Below are positions 53,804 through 58,811 of a stretch of DNA of 58,811 bases, piece by piece. Origin of the DNA: Sphingomonas sp. (GTDB lineage Bacteria > Pseudomonadota > Alphaproteobacteria > Sphingomonadales > Sphingomonadaceae). The stretch lies in contig NZ_JAQZBC010000008.1 in NCBI RefSeq assembly GCF_029239295.1, positions 1-58,811 of the forward strand. The letters are read 5' to 3'. The notes under the pieces are model-generated. The model was not told where the DNA came from, made no database searches, and saw nothing but the letters and a program-made list of their open reading frames with translations. The number at the start of each line of letters is the position of its first letter. Position 1 is the first letter of the stretch. The position numbers were made by a program, and so were the translations under genes.

Positions 53804-54498
53804 TATCGCTGGAGATAGATGGGACGATCGCCCGGGTGACGCTCTCGCGCGCGGCCCGGCGCAACGCCATGGCGACCGCGCATTTCCTCGAACTGGCTCG
53901 GGTCGTGTCGACCATCCCCCACGACACGGCGGTGGTCGTGCTTCGGTCGGGCGTTCCGGGCATCTTTTCCGCAGGCGCGGATCTTGGCGAGGCAGCGCGG
54001 CTGGCCGACGAGCCTGCGCTACGCGCTCCCCTTCGGCTCGCGATCCGCGCGGCGGTCGATTCGCTGCTGGCATTGCCGATGCCGCTGGTCGCAGCGGTCG
54101 AGGGCGGGTGTCACGGCGCGGCAGTGGCGCTGATCCTTGCCGCGGACGTCAGGGTCGCGGCGCCCGGTGCGAGCTTTGCAATCCCGCCGGCAAAACTGGG
54201 CATCGGCTATCCGGCTGAGGATCTGGCGCGGCTGTCGATGATGATTGGCCCAGGGCAAGCCGCGCGCCTCTTGTTCACCGCCTCCACCATCGACGCAGGA
54301 GAAGCGCAGCGAATCGGGCTGGTCGATACGGTCGGTGACCCAGCGGTGGTAGCGGCCACCATCGCGGCCAATGACCCTGCCGCGCTGACCATGTTGAAGG
54401 CGATGCTGCGCGATCCGGGCCAGCCCGGCCATGCCCGCGCGTTCGAAGACAGCTTTGCCAGCCCACGCTTTCGCGCCGCGGCTCAGCGCTATCGTTGA
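53800..54498 (+). CDS. Enoyl-CoA hydratase/isomerase (crotonase) family protein
   Basis: The product is 232 aa. The crotonase fold is visible: ITLEIDG-like start (MISLEIDGTIARVTLSR), oxyanion-hole segment FSAGADLGEAARL, EGGCHGAAVALILAADVRVA, and FAIPPAKLGIGYPAEDLARL. The two glutamates used by true hydratases (normally in the GCE and PEI segments) seem replaced by Ala and Pro by my alignment. It may therefore be an isomerase, hydrolase or inactive member. The ATG at 53800 overlaps the ispE stop (ATGA). Confidence 0.85.
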   Translation: MISLEIDGTIARVTLSRAARRNAMATAHFLELARVVSTIPHDTAVVVLRSGVPGIFSAGADLGEAARLADEPALRAPLRLAIRAAVDSLLALPMPLVAAVEGGCHGAAVALILAADVRVAAPGASFAIPPAKLGIGYPAEDLARLSMMIGPGQAARLLFTASTIDAGEAQRIGLVDTVGDPAVVAATIAANDPAALTMLKAMLRDPGQPGHARAFEDSFASPRFRAAAQRYR

Positions 54499-54528
54499 TC
54501 GATCCGCGCGGCCGGGCGATACCGTGCC

Positions 54529-55056
54529 ATGCCGATCGACCAGACCCTCCCGTTCCTTCCCGTCAACATCGCGGTCCTGACCGTGTCGGACACGCGGAGC
54601 CTGGCCGAGGACCGGTCAGGCGACACGCTGGTCGATCGGCTGCTGGAGGCCGGCCATCGACTGGCGCAGCGACAGATCCTGCGCGACGATACTGACGCGA
54701 TCGTCGCCCGGCTTCACGCCTGGATCGAGGACGAGGCGATCGATTGCATCATCACCACCGGCGGGACCGGGGTCACCGGCCGCGACGTCACGCCCGAGGC
54801 AGTCGAGCGAGTCGCGGACAAGATGATCCCGGGCTTTGGCGAGCTGTTTCGCTGGCTGTCGTTCCAGACGATCGGCACCTCAACCGTCCAGTCGCGCGCC
54901 TGCGCCTGCGTCGCGCGAGGCACCTACATCTTTGCGCTTCCCGGCTCGACTGGCGCAGTCAAGGACGGCTGGGACGGCATCCTCAAGGATCAGCTCGACA
55001 GCCGCCATCGCCCCTGCAACTTCGTCGAGCTCATGCCGCGGCTGCTGGAACGCTGA
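54529..55056 (+). CDS. moaB: Molybdenum cofactor biosynthesis protein B
   Basis: The product is 175 aa of the MoaB/Mog fold. [20 protein letters not shown] opens the protein, [20 protein letters not shown] is the molybdopterin-binding TGGTG loop, and [18 protein letters not shown] is the C-terminal GSTGAV motif. MoaB adenylylates molybdopterin or supports its synthesis. The gene starts 30 bp after the crotonase gene and is probably the end of the ETF-QO-to-moaB forward unit. Confidence 0.93.
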   Translation: MPIDQTLPFLPVNIAVLTVSDTRSLAEDRSGDTLVDRLLEAGHRLAQRQILRDDTDAIVARLHAWIEDEAIDCIITTGGTGVTGRDVTPEAVERVADKMIPGFGELFRWLSFQTIGTSTVQSRACACVARGTYIFALPGSTGAVKDGWDGILKDQLDSRHRPCNFVELMPRLLER

Positions 55057-55214
55057 TCAAAGCTGGCAACATCACGCAACGCTGCCGCCATCGCCGCGCC
55101 ATGTTGGACCCCGATTTGTGGCTGTCGTGCGGCGATATTCGCGTGAATTGTCAAAAAGATGATGACCTGGGTTGAACAAAGCAACCAACACGGCTGTCGA
55201 ACATTTTCCGGTGC

Positions 55215-55454
55215 ATGCCCACCTTCTTCTTCCGTGTCCGTACACCCGATCAAATGACCCGCCGCGCGGAAAGCTTTGAGCTGCCCGATCTCAATGCCGC
55301 GCTGATCCAGGCGCAGCGCTCCGCACGATCGCTGGTGCGCACCCCGGCGCGCCGCGGGATCACGACGATGAAGGGCAGCCTGGACATCGAGAACGAGCTG
55401 AACCAGCCGCTCGCGCGACTGACGCTGGCCGAAGTGGCGCACCAGATTTCCTGA
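55215..55454 (+). CDS. Small DUF6894-like protein
   Basis: The product is 79 aa. MPTFFFRVRTPDQMTRRAES resembles the MPRYFFHVR-type start of the DUF6894 family, common in sphingomonads and rhizobia, followed by FELPDLNAALIQAQRSARSL. The function is unknown. Family assignment rests on pattern memory only. It has its own 158-bp upstream gap. Confidence 0.65.
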   Translation: MPTFFFRVRTPDQMTRRAESFELPDLNAALIQAQRSARSLVRTPARRGITTMKGSLDIENELNQPLARLTLAEVAHQIS

Positions 55455-55595
55455 GAAGCAAGGGCCATCCGCGGAGAGGATGCGCGCGCCGGTAGCCATG
55501 CTGCCGGCGCGCAATTGCGTCTGGCCCGCACGTCACGGCGCCGCCGCATAATTCGGCGAGTGAAGACATGATGATGAAGTTTTGGGGGAAATCTC

Positions 55596-55672
55596 TGGTC
55601 GGGGCGACAGGATTCGAACCTGCGACCCCCACACCCCCAGTGTGATGCGCTACCAGGCTGCGCTACGCCCCG
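55596..55672 (-). tRNA. tRNA-Pro (anticodon GGG)
   Basis: A 77-nt cloverleaf has the acceptor stem CGGGGCG/CGCCCCG and a D arm GCGC/GCGC. The anticodon loop is CTGGGGG on a TCACA/TGTGG stem. The T arm is GCAGG-TTCGAAT-CCTGT, with discriminator A and an encoded CCA. The anticodon is GGG, reading proline CCC and CCU codons. Confidence 0.97.
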
Positions 55673-55720
55673 ACCGAGACGCGCGGCCCTACGCGGGCCG
55701 CGCGCCAGATGCAAGCGCGA

Positions 55721-56026
55721 TCAGATAAGCTTGCGCCAATGCTGCCCGTCCCAGGCGTCGATCGACATCTCCGAGGGTGACTGTGCGCGCAGGGCGCGGC
55801 CGAATGCCTTCTGATGATCGGCCTGGCCATGGGCGCCAAGCGCCTCGGGGCTGGCCCAGCGTTCCGCGACACGGACCAGATCGGGATCGGCGGCGTCGAA
55901 CGCGAAGCTGTATTCCTCGCAGCCCTCCTCGGTCTTCACCACCGCGGCATGATCGGCAAACAGCGACGCGGCCTTTGCGCCCTCGCCGGCGCCAAGCTTG
56001 ATCGTACCCATTACCAGGATCGTCAT
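55721..56026 (-). CDS. Antibiotic biosynthesis monooxygenase (ABM) domain protein, putative quinol monooxygenase
   Basis: The product is 101 aa with a dimeric alpha/beta-barrel fold. [20 protein letters not shown] leads into [20 protein letters not shown] and [20 protein letters not shown], a standard ABM pattern (YgiN-like). Such proteins oxidise quinols or similar aromatics without cofactors. The substrate is unknown. Confidence 0.85.
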   Translation of the reverse strand: MTILVMGTIKLGAGEGAKAASLFADHAAVVKTEEGCEEYSFAFDAADPDLVRVAERWASPEALGAHGQADHQKAFGRALRAQSPSEMSIDAWDGQHWRKLI

Positions 56027-56165
56027 TACCTCTCCTTCTCTCTACTTATGCACACCTCCTACTGAACCGTGCGAGTTGCGCCAAGGCCGTGGCAGTGATA
56101 GCGGCGCACGCTTCCCATGAGGTCCGTTCTGCGGGCCCCATGACCCATGTGCACGCAAGGACGGC

Positions 56166-56504
56166 ATGTTCATCTCACCAGCTTATGCCCAGACGGCCAC
56201 GGGCGCTTCGTCGCAGGGCGGACTCGCGGGCTTTCTCAGCCTCGCCCCGCTCATCCTGGTATTCATCGTCTTCTACTTCCTGATGATCCGCCCCCAGCAG
56301 CGCCGCATGAAGTCGCTGCAGAGCGCGATCGCGGCGGTGAAGAAGGGTGACACGGTCGTGACGGCCGGCGGTCTCGTCGGCAAGGTGACCAAGGTCGAGG
56401 ACCAGTTCGTCGAGGTCGAGATTGCCGCCAACACCCGCGTAAGGGTCGTCAAGGCGACGCTCGCCGAGGTGACCGCGCTCGGCGCCAAGCCAGCGAACGA
56501 CTGA
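56166..56504 (+). CDS. yajC: Preprotein translocase subunit YajC
   Basis: The product is 112 aa with one membrane helix (LSLAPLILVFIVFYFLMIRP) followed by QQRRMKSLQSAIAAVKKGDT and the YajC core GGLVGKVTKVEDQFVEVEIA. It joins SecDF in the holotranslocon at the inner membrane. It is the first gene of yajC-secD-secF, with secD starting 14 bp later. Confidence 0.95.
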   Translation: MFISPAYAQTATGASSQGGLAGFLSLAPLILVFIVFYFLMIRPQQRRMKSLQSAIAAVKKGDTVVTAGGLVGKVTKVEDQFVEVEIAANTRVRVVKATLAEVTALGAKPAND

Positions 56505-56518
56505 GGCGACCCGCTCTT

Positions 56519-58123
56519 ATGCTCGATTTCCCGCGGTGGAAGGTCGTCTCGATCTGGGCGACGATCATAGCGCTCGTCGCGCTGGCGATCCCCAGTTTGC
56601 TGCCCCAGCGCATCACCGATTCCTGGGGCGCCTTCCCGCACCCGCGGATCAACCTGGGCCTTGATCTCGCGGGGGGCAGCTACCTGCTGCTCGAAGCCGA
56701 TGTGAACGACATCGCGACCACCCGGCTCGAGGCGATGCGCGAGCAGGTGCAGACCGAGATGCGGCGCCAGCGGCCCCGCATCGAGATCGGCGATATCTCC
56801 ACCCGCGGCGGTCGCCTGTCGTTCCTGCTGCGCGATCCGAGCCAGGTCGATGCCGCGCGCGAGCGGCTGACCCAGATCGCCGGCACCGGCGTTGGCCTGA
56901 CCGGCCAGCGCGAATGGGACATCCAGGTCGTCGATTCCAGCCGCATCGTGCTGACACCGACGCAGGCCGGGCTGACACAGGCGATCGACACCGCGATGGG
57001 CGATGCGACCGAAGTGGTCCGCCGCCGTATCGACGAGCTCGGCACGCGCGAGCCGACGATCATCCGTCAGGGATCGAACCGTATTGTCGTTCAGGTGCCG
57101 GGATTGCAGAACCCGCAGGCGCTGAAGGACCTGCTGGGCAAGACCGCGAAGCTTGAGTTCAAGCTGGTCGATGAAAGCGCGACTCCGCAGCAGCTGGCCA
57201 GCGGACAGGCGCCCGCTGGCAGCCAGATCCTGCCGTATCCGAACAATCCCACCGGCCTTCCGGTGATCGCGGTCAAGCGGTCGGCGATCCTTACCGGTGA
57301 CCAGCTGACCGACGCGCGGCAGGAATTCAGCCAGCAGACCAACGAGCCGCAGGTCGCCATCACCTTTGACAGCCAGGGCGGCCGCAAGTTCGCTCAGGTG
57401 ACGCGCGAGAACGTGAACAAGCCGTTCGCGATCATCCTCGACAATCAGGTGATCTCGGCCCCGAACATCAACGAACCGATCCTGGGCGGCCGCGCGCAGG
57501 TGTCCGGCAGCTTCACGACCGAAAGCGCCAATGCGCTGGCGATCGCGCTACGGTCGGGCAAGCTGCCGGTGACGCTGAAGGTGGTCGAGGAATCGACCGT
57601 GGGGCCGGATCTGGGCGCCGAGTCGATCCGCGCCGGCATCCTCGCCTCCGCGGTTGCGGTGGCGCTGGTCGTCGCCTTCATGCTCATCACCTACGGGCGG
57701 TTCGGCGTCTATGCGAACCTCGCGGTGGTCATCAACGTGTTCGTCATCGTCGGCGTCCTGGCGCTGATCGGCGGCACGCTGACGCTGCCAGGTATCGCCG
57801 GCTTCGTGCTGACCATCGGCACTGCCGTGGACGCGAACGTGCTGATCAACGAACGCATCCGCGAAGAGCGGCGGCGCGGACGATCGGTGGTCCAATCGGT
57901 CGAGCTGGGGTACAAGGAAGCCAGCCGCACGATTTTCGAGGCGAACATGACCCACGCCATTTCGGGCATTATCATGTTCCTGCTGGGCTCCGGCCCGGTG
58001 AAGGGCTTCGCCGTCGTGCTGCTGATAGGCATTGCCACCAGCGTGTTCACCGCCGTGCTGTTCACGCGCATGCTGACCGCACAGTGGCTGCGTCGCGCCA
58101 AGCCGAAGACGATCAACATATGA
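56519..58123 (+). CDS. secD: Protein translocase subunit SecD
   Basis: The product is 534 aa. It has a first membrane helix, then DLAGGSYLLLEADV (the D1 motif), a large periplasmic domain, and a C-terminal bundle of five helices with GTAVDANVLINERIREERRR. It uses the proton gradient to pull exported proteins from SecYEG. secF follows after a 101-bp spacer packed with stem-loops, an unusual break in this operon. Confidence 0.97.
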   Translation: MLDFPRWKVVSIWATIIALVALAIPSLLPQRITDSWGAFPHPRINLGLDLAGGSYLLLEADVNDIATTRLEAMREQVQTEMRRQRPRIEIGDISTRGGRLSFLLRDPSQVDAARERLTQIAGTGVGLTGQREWDIQVVDSSRIVLTPTQAGLTQAIDTAMGDATEVVRRRIDELGTREPTIIRQGSNRIVVQVPGLQNPQALKDLLGKTAKLEFKLVDESATPQQLASGQAPAGSQILPYPNNPTGLPVIAVKRSAILTGDQLTDARQEFSQQTNEPQVAITFDSQGGRKFAQVTRENVNKPFAIILDNQVISAPNINEPILGGRAQVSGSFTTESANALAIALRSGKLPVTLKVVEESTVGPDLGAESIRAGILASAVAVALVVAFMLITYGRFGVYANLAVVINVFVIVGVLALIGGTLTLPGIAGFVLTIGTAVDANVLINERIREERRRGRSVVQSVELGYKEASRTIFEANMTHAISGIIMFLLGSGPVKGFAVVLLIGIATSVFTAVLFTRMLTAQWLRRAKPKTINI

Positions 58124-58130
58124 CAAGGGA

Positions 58131-58212
58131 CCGTCGCCCCGGCGCAGGCCGGGGTCTCGTGCCGCAGGGGCACGTACTAGCAACAAGGAGGCCCCAGCTG
58201 CGGCTGGGGTGA
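58131..58212. repeat. Inverted REP-like pair (BIME-type) between secD and secF
   Basis: The spacer holds three hairpins: CCCCGG/CCGGGG (58137-58154), CGTGCC/GGCACG (58158-58174) and CCCCAGC/GCTGGGG (58192-58209). The first and third are the same palindromic unit in opposite orientation (consensus CCGTCrCCCCrGC, a GCAG core, then GGGGyCTC). This is the layout of paired REP elements. Confidence 0.7.
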
Positions 58213-58224
58213 CGGGTTGAGACT

Positions 58225-58811
58225 ATGAAACTGCTGAAACTCGTCCCCGACGACACGAATTTTGATTTCGTCCGCCTGCGTGGCTGGGCGTTCGGCCTGA
58301 CGCTGATCCTGTCGGTGCTGGCGATCGGCATGACGTTCACCAAGGGCCTGAACTTCGGCGTCGATTTCGAAGGCGGCCTGATGATCGAGGAGCGTTTCGC
58401 GACGCCGCCCGATCTGGACAAGCTGCGCGCCGTGGTGGACGCCCAGGGCCTGGGCGAGGCATCGCTGCAGCAGTTCGGTGATCCGCGCACGCTGACCATC
58501 CGCCTGCCCGTGCAGGAAGGCGCCGACGAAGGCGCCACCAACGCGGCGGTGAAGAAGGTCGAAGTCGCGATTGCCGAGGCATTCCCCGGCGCGACGTTCA
58601 ACCGCTATTCGACCATTTCGGGCAAGGTGTCGGGCGAGTTGATCCGCAAGGGCGTGCTCGCCGTCGTGCTGTCGATCCTGGGCATCGGCCTGTTCGCGAT
58701 CGTCCGCTTCGAATGGCAGTTCGGCGTTTCGACGATCGCGGCAATCGTCCACGATCTACTGATGACGCTCGGCTTCTTCGCGCTCACCCAGTTCGAATTC
58801 GACCTCAACAT
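58225..58811 (+). CDS. secF: Protein translocase subunit SecF (3' end outside window)
   Basis: The first 195 residues are present. A membrane helix (LTLILSVLAIGMTF) is followed by GLNFGVDFEGGLMIEERF, the SecF counterpart of the SecD motif, then the periplasmic domain and the second helix (AVVLSILGIGLFAIVRFEW). The ATG at 58225 follows a weak GGGTTGAG Shine-Dalgarno. The C-terminal helices lie beyond the window. Confidence 0.95.
   Translation, partial: MKLLKLVPDDTNFDFVRLRGWAFGLTLILSVLAIGMTFTKGLNFGVDFEGGLMIEERFATPPDLDKLRAVVDAQGLGEASLQQFGDPRTLTIRLPVQEGADEGATNAAVKKVEVAIAEAFPGATFNRYSTISGKVSGELIRKGVLAVVLSILGIGLFAIVRFEWQFGVSTIAAIVHDLLMTLGFFALTQFEFDLN

Overview
The window is a gene-dense, high-GC core chromosomal segment of an alphaproteobacterium, most likely Sphingomonas or a close sphingomonad. 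This rests on a GcrA cell-cycle regulator, the gene order of the division and cell wall (dcw) cluster, a DUF6894-like small protein, an alphaproteobacterial LexA box (GTTC-N7-GTTC) at recA, and many GTGA/ATGA stop-start overlaps. I see no insertion sequence, prophage, integrase, CRISPR array or toxin-antitoxin pair.

Layout. 1-5.4 kb: the C-terminus of a thiolase, an FMN split-barrel protein, an intracellular PHA depolymerase on the reverse strand, an exporter-type ABC half-transporter and a saccharopine-dehydrogenase-like reductase. 5.1-9.7 kb (reverse): parE, rnr and a small membrane protein form one likely operon. 9.9-12.6 kb: an outer-membrane beta-barrel protein, gcrA (reverse) and an ABC-2 permease. 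12.6-34.9 kb (reverse): a near-complete dcw cluster in transcription order mraZ, rsmH, ftsL, ftsI, murE, an unlisted 42-codon ORF, murF, mraY, murD, ftsW, murG, murC, murB, ddl, ftsQ, ftsA, ftsZ. A secreted TPR/SPOR protein translationally coupled to a dNTP triphosphohydrolase follows. 35-46 kb: cysteine synthase, a hypoxanthine/uracil-DNA glycosylase-type protein, glutathione transferases, a secreted repeat protein, alaS, a YnfA protein, a dicarboxylate symporter and a methyltransferase. 45.8-49.6 kb (reverse): recA with an SOS promoter, a lytic transglycosylase and a diverged uracil-DNA glycosylase. 49.7-55.1 kb (forward): ETF-ubiquinone oxidoreductase, a TPR protein, ispE, an enoyl-CoA hydratase-like protein and moaB. 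55.2-58.8 kb: a small DUF6894-like protein, tRNA-Pro(GGG), a monooxygenase-fold protein, then yajC, secD and a secF cut by the window edge.

How the genes work together. The dcw block makes lipid II (MurB to MurF, Ddl, MraY, MurG) and the division machine (FtsZ, A, Q, L, I, W). Nearly every junction from mraZ to ftsQ is a 1-4 nt overlap, with GTG, ATG or even TTG starts, which implies extensive translational coupling. The exceptions are murE-murF, where a small ORF with a strong Shine-Dalgarno sequence and a hairpin sit, and the ftsQ-ftsA-ftsZ junctions, where ftsA-ftsZ also carries a hairpin. Upstream of mraZ there are 10-bp-periodic GGGGA repeats, candidate MraZ operators, and a LexA-like motif.

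No dramatic novel system is visible. The most novel items are the murE-murF small ORF, the regulatory DNA upstream of mraZ, the inverted REP-like pair splitting secD from secF, and the diverged UDG-family protein.
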